In this document: piece by piece, positions 23,901-35,707 of the stretch
Layout: the number at the start of each line of letters is the position of its first letter
Position numbering within the stretch: position 1 is the first letter of the stretch
Origin: Piper betle
Taxonomy: Eukaryota > Streptophyta > Magnoliopsida > Piperales > Piperaceae
NCBI GenBank assembly: GCA_033002965.1
Contig: JAURVB010005960.1
Location: 30,364-94,363, forward strand
Reading direction: 5' to 3'
DNA length: 64,000 nt
Program-made: the position numbers and the translations under genes
Notes under the pieces: generated by a model
Database searches by the model: none
Seen by the model: only the letters and a program-made list of their open reading frames with translations
What the model was told of the DNA's origin: nothing

Positions 23901-24476
23901 AAAAACAATAGACCAGCATCAGTGACAATGTACATCATAATCACCAAAAATACAATGCAACTGAAGAATTTTGAAATTTTGAATTGTTGGAACCGAAAGA
24001 CTTTAAAAAAATACCATCGTAGCTGGTCCGAATAAAAAATGCTCTTCAGAAAAACTACAATCATCCATCCGTGCTTCCTACTTGACAGCCAAAGCTCAAG
24101 AAAATCTCTTTAACAGTTTTCCAGCACATATAAACCCGCACCAAAAACAGACCTCCACCTTTTAAGCAGGCGACACATATAACACCCGAGATAAACGATC
24201 CAATTTCAAACATTTACAATCCAAAAACATAGAAAAGTGCCCAATATCCCCATTTCAGCTAGAAAGACAAACACTTTTTAAGCGAATAACGAACTAAAAA
24301 AGAAAAAACGAGAGGAGTGGGGAATCTGTGTATACCGGAAGCGAGGCTGGCCCGGGCAATTCCACGGCGCATGACCTTGCTCGCGGGCCGGCCACGAAGC
24401 CCAACACTGGGAACAGCGTCAAAAGCTAAACCATGGAAGGAGGAGGAGGTCCAGCAGATAGAACTGCAACTGCCAT
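20938..24476 (-). CDS. HEME: Uroporphyrinogen decarboxylase, chloroplast (HEME-type); two frame breaks
   Basis: Catalyses removal of the four acetate carboxyls of uroporphyrinogen III to give coproporphyrinogen III, on the haem/chlorophyll path in plastids. Five exons: 24476-24336, 23330-22948, 22467-22183, 22017-21782 and 21102-20938, all GT-AG. After a Ser/Arg-rich transit peptide come the UROD signatures [26 protein letters not shown] (with the catalytic aspartate), [46 protein letters not shown] and [15 protein letters not shown]. Two one-base frame breaks occur: in the CCT-repeat/A-G-rich part of exon 1 (about 24435-24450) and at the A5 run 21010-21014 in the last exon. Correcting each by one base gives about 403 aa, matching plant UROD. 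Arabidopsis has two genes, HEME1 and HEME2; I cannot say which this is. Confidence 0.93.
23301..23650 (-). repeat. Tandem duplication spanning exon 2 border in UROD intron 1
   Basis: The block at about 23301-23474 (first 30 bases of exon 2, its acceptor and the intron upstream) is repeated, diverged, at about 23478-23650. Both copies share CTGGCTGCTTGCACCAA and GTCTTCGACAGTT. The distal copy's splice border has changed (GTGAAGCTAGTAA in place of GTGGATCTAGGAA), and it is probably a dead exon fragment. Confidence 0.7.
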
Positions 24477-24699
24477 TGAAGAAAAAAAAAAAAAGGTGAC
24501 AAATTTGAAAACCCACAAAAAATATGAGAGGTAAAGCAAATGGAGAGGATGGATAACCTGGCAAGAGGGAAGGAGCTCATGGGAAATAATAACAAGAAGA
24601 AGAAGAAAGGTGATCTCTTTGCAGGCTCTTGATGATCCTCTAACTGTTCTTCCCCTCCTTTCCTTTGTTTTTGTGTTTGGTCTACATCGTGTCATCGCC

Positions 24700-25860
24700 T
24701 TATCCCATGACTCTGGGCTCTCCCATTTGGAAATTTTTGGGTCAAAAGATTAAACTTTTGTTTGATTGTCTCCTAATTGGATTGAGTTCGAGTTTAATGT
24801 TTAAAATGGATCTATTATCAATTAAAATACAATGAAAATAAAATCTCATTTTTCTAAATTTTTGTAAAAAAATAATAACAAGAACACCTCCCACCCGCTG
24901 AATGTTAACATTAATTTTTAACTTTTTATTAATAAGATTTATAATAAAAAATATTAAATTATTATAATTTATTTTATTATTTAATTAAATTTTATATTTA
25001 AAGTTAATTATAAACTATATTTAAAATATTAAATTATTATGATATATCTTATTATTTAACGAGAATTCACGTATAAAATTATAATTTATCTTTAATACAA
25101 GTCATGCGTTAGAGGATATCTTGCCTGGTTTTAAATCAAATCTAAGTTAAAATTTGAACCCGGCGTATCTTTTTATTTTGACAAAGTCAACAATATTATT
25201 TCTTGAGAATTAAATGGCCACATTTAACTCTTGAGTGTCCAAAAATGAGCCCGAGTAGGGGAAATGCCAAGCCCCTCTTTGAAATCCTCTTTCAATTCGA
25301 TAAAGTGTGATTTTTTTATCTCAAGAGCTGCAAGTTACATTTGAAGAATATAATAAATATAAATTAGGATGGCTGGAAGGGCAAAAATCTAAAAACAGAT
25401 GTATCAGCGAATAGAGCTAAAAACCTTCCCTCTTTTCTCCACTGCGCTAATTTCCCGCACGAAAATTCTTACCGTGTCGCATTTTGCACACAACAGTCAA
25501 AACTCTGGTATTTGGCCACGTCTCACGCTCATACATGTGTTTAGTCGATTTAACTTGGAAAAAAGATAGCCACATATGCAATCACCCCAACAAAGTTCAT
25601 CACCCGTCTAACAACACTTAACCAATTACTTTCCCTTCTGCTTATCTATCATTCGAGAGACTGGTGTGTGCATGCAGTCTGCAACAAAAGGCCGAATTGT
25701 GTACACTATTTTTATGACTGAATAACTTCAATTATTCATGATAAATAAGCTTTCATTTCAATGTTCACATCCAGTAGTCAAAACACCACAAGGAATTTAC
25801 TATGCATTTCTCTGCTAAAAGATGAATATCATTAAAATGACAATAACTTTCAAACATGTA
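24700..25860. other. UROD promoter region and spacer
   Basis: AT-rich DNA between the UROD start and the RAMP4 3' end. No gene seen. Confidence 0.5.
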
Positions 25861-25894
25861 TATCGAGCCCATCATTGGGATGAAAACCTTATGC

Positions 25895-27939
25895 TCAGGC
25901 CATCCCGCCGCTAGTTGCTGTCCTGATTATCTGAAAAAGGGCTGCAAAATGACACTAAATGAGGAAATAGATAGCAAATATAGCAACAACCAATAATGCA
26001 TAATGATAAACTGATTGGCCTCATAGCTTCCAAACTTACAATAAACACTTACATTCTCCGTATTTTTTATGTTTAGAATAGTCTTCCATTTATTTTCATG
26101 TAACGCCTTTAATTAAAGATCTTTTAAATGTCACAAAGAAGAGGGGAAATATAACCACTAAAATTGGATGGGAAGCAAATAAGTCTCTGTCGTAAAATGT
26201 ACCAAGCACCTGATCTCCATAAAATCCTCTTCCTTCTTTTGAATGCTTTAATATCAAAATGGAACAACTAACATCCATAATGCTTTTTAGGCATAGATAA
26301 ACACAATAAGAGACATGACTAAGAATAATATCCACGCCAGGATAAACACACTAAGACATACCAAATAATTAATAAGTACAATGAATGCAAAAATATTCTA
26401 GAAGACTAAGAACCAAAGTAATGCCACCGACCTAAAAAAACAATATGCCACTTCCGGAGTTAAAAGCTCAATAAAAGAATACAATATACAGTGATAAAAC
26501 AGCAAAAGTGAAAATGAGAAACTAAAATAGGCTAAGTAGCAGTTAAATTTTCTTTTTAAGGGAAACCAGCTATCAACTTGTGCAATGAAAATAAATGACA
26601 ATATTTATCCGAAATAATAGATAAAAGACTAAGAGACAAGTATAAGCATACATGAACCAATGACCACAAACACGAAAAAGCCAATCACAATCGGCCCAAC
26701 AGGATAGTCAGTTTCCTTCTTCATTGATGTCTCAGGAACAGCACCTCTTTTTGTAACGTTTTTCTCAAACTTGGCAACCTTCCTATCAGCTAACCGCCTT
26801 GAAGTCGTCTGATGGAAAGGCAAAAGGCAATGAGATAAAAATAAGCAACTAACACAACAATCAATTAGCTAATAAGAAAATAAAGGGCCCCTGCAGCTAC
26901 TGATAAAGAAGAAAGCATAGAATCAATTTGTGAATAGCCAGTTTTCTCAGAAGACAAAACCCCATATTAGGAATGCACAAAATTAAAGCTTCCAAAACAA
27001 ACATGGAGTGATTCGAGCACAAAAGCATAAAATATCTACTAAAAAGACGCACCCCTACATATGAATAAAAAATTATATTAATGTTAAATTGTTTAGATGC
27101 AGAACAACGGCTAGCCATGTAAAGATAAATGGCTAAGTTTAACAACAGAATGCTTACAACCCTCCTTCAGTAGGCTTGAATTTCAGCTATAAACCTAAAT
27201 GCATGAGAAGATAAGAAAAAAAAAATTGAAGGCCAGGCAAACATCAAACTGATTGTTGGATGTGCCTGAATAACAGAGCAATCTATGTAGAAATTGAAGG
27301 ATTGTCCACAAAATCAGAATTGTTTTCAAATACTAAACACCCTGGGAAGAAACCTACATCCATGGGCACCATATATGATAAATTATGTAACGCCAATTTG
27401 ATTCACACAAACATGAAATGATTTACTACATAACAACCTAAACAGTAATCATTACTCAATAACCAACCACTAAAACTCACGGTCAATGACAATATATTAA
27501 GATTCGTAAGAGATCCAATTACACAAAGAAAAGGGCCGAACAAAAGTTTGTACAATTTGAATCCAATTGTACAACAAAAATTTCTTCTCTTTTAATAACT
27601 CATAATACACGTAAAACTTGTCACAAATATCAAGTTAGCAGCACAAAAATCAGCATCACCGAACAAAATGCACCATGTTATTAGATACATAATCTGTACA
27701 CGATCTGACCAAAAAACACCACCATAGGCCCAAGCTAATCCGCTCTAATTCCCGGAATTTACCTTAACATAACATAACAGAAACTAATCCGTCCCACGGA
27801 TAAATCAAAATTCATCTACCAAACACAATCATAATCATCCATGTCAACTTCTCAAATCCAATTGAAACCAAACAATCGCATTATTCGAACATATTCAACA
27901 TCCGATAAGAGAATTGATAGACCGAAATGGACCGACCAT
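25895..27939 (-). CDS. RAMP4: RAMP4/SERP1-type ribosome-associated ER membrane protein
   Basis: Three exons encode 68 aa, exactly the family's length. Exon 1 (ending 27937) contributes only the ATG; exon 2 (26808-26652) and exon 3 (25941-25895) supply the rest, with GT-AG introns of 1128 and 710 bases. The protein reads MTTSRRLADRKVAKFEKNV, then KRG..PET, a YPVGPI motif, one membrane span (IVIGFFVFVVIGSSLF) and the tail IIRTATSGGMA. RAMP4 is a tail-anchored protein next to the Sec61 translocon, implicated in stabilising membrane proteins and in glycosylation under ER stress. Intact, no frame break. The large introns relative to the coding sequence make it easy to miss. Confidence 0.93.
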
Positions 27940-28039
27940 CTTTAGATCGGCGAAGAGGGAGACGGCGAAGGAGGGGAGCTCACGAGAAACGGTATCGACA
28001 AAATCAGACTCGTCTGAATCGATACGAAATCGCAAAAAT

Positions 28040-31000
28040 ATAGATTTGTGGGATTTATTATCTTTGGCAGGTTTACTATTTTAAGAAACGGATTAACCCG
28101 AATTAGTCAATGCTATTTGCCTTCAAATTTAATACAGTTTATCATTATTTAAGCCAAACTTACATTGACTCGGTTTTATGCCAGTGCCGGACTTAAATTA
28201 AGCCAAACTCATTATTCCGGTTCAATTTCTTTGAAATAATTAATTTATATAACTGTTAAAATCTTATTTATCATTTTATAAAATATATAATTTTAAGTCT
28301 CTGAATCTTATTTATTATTTTATAAAATATATAATTTTAAGTTTCTGGCGGACACAATCTTAACTTTGAATCAAACTTTTGTAAACCTTTTGTAAGACCC
28401 GGTCAGGTTCATTCAAAAATGGAAGTAGTTGGGAGGAGGACAGTTGAATAATTTTCAATATGAAAAAGAATTTAGATATCATCATTGTATTGGGTCTTAA
28501 GCCAGCAAGATATTTACACTCTTATAAAGATGTGGTTAATATTTGGATTTAGTTACAAAGTCAGATTTGAATTTTTTAAAAAACTAATCAATTGGTTTTA
28601 AAGGAATAAAAATATATGTTAATATATATATTAACTTTTGATTTTTATTTAAAAAAAGATTGCTTTTGTTGATTATAAAGCTTTTTACCGAAAAAGGGAG
28701 GATAGTTTTTATATTACCCCATTGGTAGGAGAATCGGTCATAATTACCAGAAAAGGAATTTTTTTAATAATAACAAGATTATCTTCAAATTTAAAAAAAA
28801 TTTTAACAGGCCACTATCAGAAAATGACGTGACTGCCCTTTAGCCTTCGATTTTTCATCCTTTAACCATATCCAACTAAACTGACGGCCTGAGGCAGTCA
28901 CATTATTATTGAGTTTTTTAAACTAATATTTTTAATAATTCATAATTTCGATAATATTATGACTGTTGCAAATTTTCGATTATACTTTAATTGTGAATAA
29001 TCTTGGTTCTTTTTGGTGGTTATGCTACACCAAAGTCCCTTCCACCGAGATTTGGTCCCGTTATTTTGAGGATGGGATATTCTTTGTTGAGTGAGAACTG
29101 GCTTGTGGTGCAATTCCTCCCTGTTATCTAACTCATTCTCTTGTGTTAAACGTTTATAACTTCATGGCACATGTGTTATCAAACTCATTTTTCTTGTGTT
29201 AAACGCTGAACTTCATGACATCAACTACTACTCTGTAATGAAACTCATTTTTATTGTATAAATGTTTAGATTTACGGGAGCAATGTAGATGCGAAATTCA
29301 GAGGAAGTCTGTTGGATGCACGGCACACTTAGTGAAGGTTTGTATTTGCGCCGCTTCTTTGCACACAACAAGCCAAATGCATTTGATGCCAACATGTAGT
29401 CTCATGGATTAGACATTAAAACTACGTGCGTCTCAAAAAAACCGCTTTCAATGTGGCATGCACTGGGGAAGTCTGTTGGATGATCTGTTAGGATAATCTC
29501 ATTATCACACGACATCATTTACTTTACTGCATTCCTTGTGGAATTAGTCTAGGTTATCGGTATGATTCGACAAACTGCTTATTGACTGCTTACTTTCTAT
29601 CCTAAACGTTGACAAACCATCCATGTTTGGGTTTGGGAAGGAACCTCCAGCTCGTAACAAGACTTGTCAAATCTCACATGGGCTGCGTTGCATTGCGCTG
29701 CATACATTTCCAAGCTTGGTTGATGGCGATGACTTAGCAGCATGAAACAGATCACTTGCGGGTCGGTGTTGTTTGATGAAGCGAGGACAGGGCAAGACAG
29801 GGGGATGGAAGAAAACCCTGTTTTAGTTGAATTTTACGAACCCCAAGTCTGCTATTACCCAAAGATCAGATCTTTAAGCATATATGCTCCGTCAACATTG
29901 AATTCAATGCAGATGCAAGTAATTATTTGGCATAAAGTACGTATTCGTTTTTATTTAAAAGCTGGGTTATGGTCAACTTGTAAGCAAGCAAGAAAGAGAT
30001 CAAATAGCTATTGTTCTGCCAGTCCAGCCAGTTTTGAGCAGTTCTTCACCACCAGCCCTGATAAAAAAATGGTTGCTTCGTTGATCTGCAATATATTATC
30101 CATGTAATCTGACCTAGTTATGAGCGGCTACTAATTACCATGCATGATATTCTTTGGTAAGCGTAGCTTGCCGACTGCAACGTCAAGGCAATAGTATCAA
30201 ACACATTTGTACACAACACATGCTATTGTCTTGAAACATACATGTCAAGCCAGCAATATAAATATTGTTCTGCGACTATGTTCAGCACATTAGGCAAAAA
30301 TGAGCCCAAAGAGAGAGATGACACATTTTAGGGATATAATACACCTAGCATTTGTTACTCACCTTTCGTTGTCTGATAGTGTATATCGTATTATTGTGGA
30401 ACATAGATAGAACCCAGTGATTTCCACTAGGATACTGCTTTAAAGTTGGCAGCTTTTCTTTGTTTTGCACCCAGTCCCACCCTCCCCTGGCCCCCCAGCA
30501 TTTTAAGTATTTTGCTTATACAGATCATGACTTAATTCTCTCTCCTAGCTACGGTTAACTAGTCTATTCTGATTTAATATTTTCTCTTCTTCGACAGCTA
30601 CATTATGCATATGAATATTCGTAACGTAGATTTGGACAGGTCCTTGCACTTATGGATAAATTATAGTGGGTGATACATATACGTCAAATGCTGTATCCAA
30701 AATCGTCACTTTCAGATTTGATATTTTATTAGATATATAAACATATAGTAGCAATAAACTTGTACCAGCATAACAGCAACACTGCGGAGACAAGGATGGC
30801 ATGTTAATAGCTACAATACAAGGCAATGAGCTGTAGCCAGAAAGTAAACTAAGCAAGAAAAACAAATCTGAATTTACATCCAAGATTAAAATATATTTTT
30901 GCATTTTCTACATTCTACAAACGCCCTATAATATTATAAAGCGTTGGCAACGACGTTCCGGGCAGGGAGAGGATTTGCTGTAGTAAAACAAGGAGAAACA

Positions 31001-32290
31001 GGTTTTTGTACATATTCTTTGGCGGAGGAAAACAAGGGATGGCAGTCATCAAAAGCTACAAATCAAACCCATGTCAATCTACAAAATTGACAATTCGAAC
31101 TTGGAAGTCATTTGTTATAATATTTTTTTATCATCATATTAATGGATTAATTGAATAATTAAGTGATCTTCTAAGTTTTGAGCATTGTTTGTTGGTGGGT
31201 CAGAACTTGCTGCCAAATTTTTAGCGCGTTGGCTATGATCTACATTACACCCTTGGGAAAGTTCCAACCGTGGTCGAGCTGGCTACTTCATTTGTTGCAG
31301 CCGATGACTTCGTGATCGATCACATAATACGGTTTCATTATTGATCACACCAACAAATAATAGAAAATAGCAATCCTGACTCTATCTCCATATGGAAGGA
31401 TGTGGTGCGCGTCGCTAGCACAATGGGTGCCCACCTATTTTTCACACTCTACCAAACTTGTGTTTGACTTTTTTGGATCCTTAACTATGTTCATACATGA
31501 CGCCAACACGAGAATATATCAAAAATTCCTTTTTTAATAAAATAAATATATAATAACTTTACAATTTAAAATTTAAGTAAAAAATATCTACATTTTTTAT
31601 TTGAAAATTTCTGATAAATATTATTTTGTCAAAATCAAAGCTAATATTTACATTAAAGACTAATATAAAATGTCTTGCACCAAAAAGATTCAAAACTTCC
31701 GAGTAGCTATTAACTTTTAATTATCAAAATTATACCTTAATGTTATGTAATTAACGAAAGTTGTAGATTAATTTTTTATTATTTTCAATATGCAATATAT
31801 TCTAATTAAATTGATAATAATGAATAAATATAAAGTAATTTGAAATGTAAATATTAATAAATATTTAATTTTAAACACAATTTCTCCAAATATATTTAAA
31901 AATATCATGCTCATTAAAATCAATTTGAAATTAACAAAAACAATTATATGCAAAAATTTTAATATTAAATATTAAATATTACTATATAATTAGTTATAAA
32001 TACTTGTTTTAAACAATTAAACTTATAAATAAATATTGGCTAAATTGAAGAATTTTGAGCGAGTAAGAGATGAAGCAAAAAGTTTTTGGTAAATAGAGAA
32101 CGAAAAAGAATGTGGTGACTATGAGTCTTGAGCGAATAAGAGACAAAAGTGCTTAATTTGTTATAATTAGGAATTGAATTGGAGAGTTAGAGATAATGAG
32201 GGGTAATTATGAGGCGAGTTAGAAAGTTGGAGAAACGAGGGAATTAACTACGTATTAAGAGAAGCCGAAAGAATAAACAAATTCATAATG

Positions 32291-32326
<36 letters not shown>

Positions 32327-35300
32327 GATAGAGTGAACTTTCTTAGAATTGAACATTGTGACCGTTAATCTTTCATTTAGTGATTAACAATGGGTAATTA
32401 CAAATGAGTGGTTATAAGTAAATTTTAAAATATTGACAAATATGATGTTATTATTGACGGTCATGGTCTAAGTTCTTTAAGTTCACATTTAAAAAAAGGT
32501 TTATACATTGTCATTTACATGAATATATATATATATATATATTGAAATTACTTTTAATTATAATAAGATTTTCATATACGAAAATCTGACTGACATAATT
32601 AAGCATTAAATGCACGTATAGATCTAGATCTTTAACTAAAACAGCTAATAATTAATATATATAAATCATAAGCAATTTTTTTGTCAAAAGAAAAAATAAA
32701 CACATACTTAGATTGCAATTAATTAGTTGGTTCATTAATTTAAATTGAAGTAGCAATCTTTCTAGAAACAAAAAAGATCAAAGTGGCCAGTTAGGTTGGG
32801 TGGACAATTGTGAAATCCTCCCATATAAAAGCTGTCTATAGTTGTGCAAATTTGCCAACCATATAACTCACTAAAAATCTCACCTTTTTAGGTAAATCAA
32901 TTAAGAAGTTATGACTTTTTTATGTAGTGTATATCCTTTTTTAGTAATATTATGCATGTATACTGTGTTTTTATATTTATCATTTTTTATTTAATTATCA
33001 ATAAAAGAGGAATGAAACGTCATAAAAAAAGTAAAGAGATATAATAAATTAAAATACAATAAAATAAAATAATATTAAATTATTATAATTAATCCCGTTT
33101 TTATAAGAAGAAGGAGCTACTTTATTTACCTTTTTTTTGTTTTTGAGAGAGAGCTCTTTCATTTACTGGAGGGCATTGCACACGAAGAGATGACGATGAC
33201 GATTGATGATTGATGAGTCCCTCCCATTCCCTTTTATTGTCCCATTGTTATTGTAAAAAACTGGATATAAAAGTTAACGCGCGTCCATTTCGAAAGCGAT
33301 TGGCACTATTTATTCTACCAAGGACGAGATTGGAAGAGAAGGACAATATGTAGCAATGTCTCTATTGACAATGGAATCTGTCGTTGTATTACTTTTCCAT
33401 GGCTTTTACCTTTGTTTACATTGCAATCACCGTTCCAAGATACAAGATAATTTGGACCATTATTTTTTTTGAATGTAATTTTTTCTAATTAATATTATTT
33501 ATAAAAGTCAACTCACTCATAGCTATTTTTGTCAAGTTCCTCATTTTATATGGAATAAGTGGTTTTATTTTATTATATTTTATCCATATCCCAATTCTAT
33601 TATGATGCAAACATAGTCACGAGATTGCGTCACAACCATGTATATAAATTAAAAATAGAGGTCCTAAACGTATATCCATTATATAGGTAGATATTAGGTC
33701 CATCGTGATAGTAGATTTTATGTTAAGTCTTCAAAAAATCTAAACCATGCAAGCCTACGAGGTATTCAATACTAGTTTTGAGTAGATTTGTTGTATTAAA
33801 TGTTACAACTTACTCGTTTTAGCATGTTTATTATTAGTTTAAATCACCATATTTATTACAATCCGAAAAAAGACTAGTAACAATCCGTTAAATTTCACTA
33901 ATTGTGATAATTTAGATAAATTAAAGGGCTGCTAATTAGCAAGCACCAAATCCCTCCCCTTATATAAATGTGGATTATGTACCTTTTCAAGATGACAAGT
34001 AATTTTAGGATATAAATATAAACCTCCTTTCACAAATTGAAATTGTGTTATGAATTTTGAATATAATTAAAATCATAATTTTGAATATAAACAAAACAAT
34101 TAACTAATTTATAATTAGTAGACGGCATTCTAGTTTGTTTTGAGCTGGTCAAAGGTCTCTTCTATGACTGATTTGTTATAGTACTTGTTACAACAAACTC
34201 TCCTAAGCAAGATTCTGATTGGTTTAGTGTGTATCACAGAGAGTTAGACAGCAAAGTTCTTTTCACAATGATGAAATGGGTAAATCCTGTCTACATTGAT
34301 TTTCTAGTAAAAAAAACTTATTATAAATTATCATCTGTAAGTGTCACAAATTATAAGATTATTATCTAAGATAGTTTTTCTGATTATAGTTTGACAAAAA
34401 TTAACATAAACATTTTTATCCGTACGAAAAAGGATCAAAAGTTACTTTCATTAAAATGGGCATCCCCAATAAGTAAATATCCGTTTCAATTTTTTATTTA
34501 AATTGCTTACCCTTCTAAATGACTTTTCTCTTTTTTATTTTTCTAAAATATATATTAGATATATTTGAACAATAAAATTATGCTAAGTGACCAATAATAT
34601 ACGTGGGCACGTCAAATAATAATTTGACGTCAGGTTCAGTTAAATACAATTTTTAAAAAATGTTTTTGAAATAAGAAGTGGCAAAGTTCCAAAGGACCAC
34701 ATGAATGAGTAAAAACAGCACGTGTTAATTCTTATGTTTTGTTTTGGGTTAGTAGAGTGAGAAATTGACACGTAAGGATCTTTAGCTCATTAATTACACC
34801 GTTTGGCCAAAGAACAATTTTTACCATACAATGTGTTTTGACATAAATACCCACGCATATGGAAAAGCTGTTTCTCCCTTAGGTGTATTTTATAAGAAGT
34901 ATTTTCATGAAATTTAATAAAAAGAATATAAATTTGTAAAATGATAATTGATTTGAGCTTAATCAAATAAAAAAAATATTAATAGAGTCCTTCAAACTTT
35001 CATTTGCTTAAGAATATAAAAAGTGATCGGTTAAAAAACTAATACATTATATGTTAAAATTATTTTAAAATTTCGTATAGCACTTTAATTAGGTTTCATT
35101 TTTTTTAAAACTTTGCCGTTAAACTATTAGCATATGACTTCATGATATATATAGACCATGAAAACACAATTAAACACCAACATTCCATATAATTTATATA
35201 ACTTTAAATTTTAAAAAAATTAAAGAGAAAAAAAGAAGAATTGAACCGCTTAGGGAAAAACAAATTACAAGTGAACGTAAAGGTCATTTTAAATATATCA

Positions 35301-35370
35301 AAAAAGAAAAAGAGAGAAGTAATCCAAATACGGTAATAATCCAACATTAAAACCCTGATATGCAAAGATA
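28040..35370. other. Long AT-rich intergenic region
   Basis: About 7.3 kb of AT-rich DNA with scattered stops in all frames and (TA)n tracts at about 32297-32321 and 32525-32542. An open stretch of 121 codons at 29742-30107 (+) has no recognisable domain and is not called a gene. No tRNA, transposon end or conserved protein segment was identified by eye. Confidence 0.5.
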
Positions 35371-35380
35371 TTCATAAGGA

Positions 35381-35707
35381 ATGAATGGAGGGGACCTCCA
35401 AGTACGTCTCCAATTGCACAACTACATCCACCTCTCCTCTCCTCTTCTCTCTCTTCCCTTCCCCATCTCTCTAACCTCTCTCTCTTCCGGTACGTTCTTC
35501 TTCCTCCCCGTCGTCTCCATTCCCCTCTCCCAATTCTCTCTCTCGTTGTCGCCGTCGTCATTATCGTTTTTTTGCTACATATTGATATCAGATAAGGGGT
35601 GGGGGGCGATTTTTTATTTTTTATTTTTTTTGCGTGTTTTTTTTCGTATTTTGATTTTTTGGTTTCGGTGTGTTTGCGCTATAGTTTGCCCCGCGTTCGT
35701 TGGATCA
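35381..35707 (+). promoter_or_regulatory. CT-rich 5' leader of the PPI-family gene
   Basis: A pyrimidine-rich stretch (CTCTCCTCTCCTC, then CTCTCTCTTCCGGTACGT) before the ATG at 35708. The TCCG|GTACGT may be a donor of a 5' UTR intron whose acceptor would lie near 35590-35700, but this is not certain. Confidence 0.4.

Noticed and set aside
29742..30107. A 121-codon open frame in the long AT-rich region
   Set aside because: Residue composition is unremarkable, there is no recognisable domain or splice context, and it could occur by chance in a 7-kb stretch.
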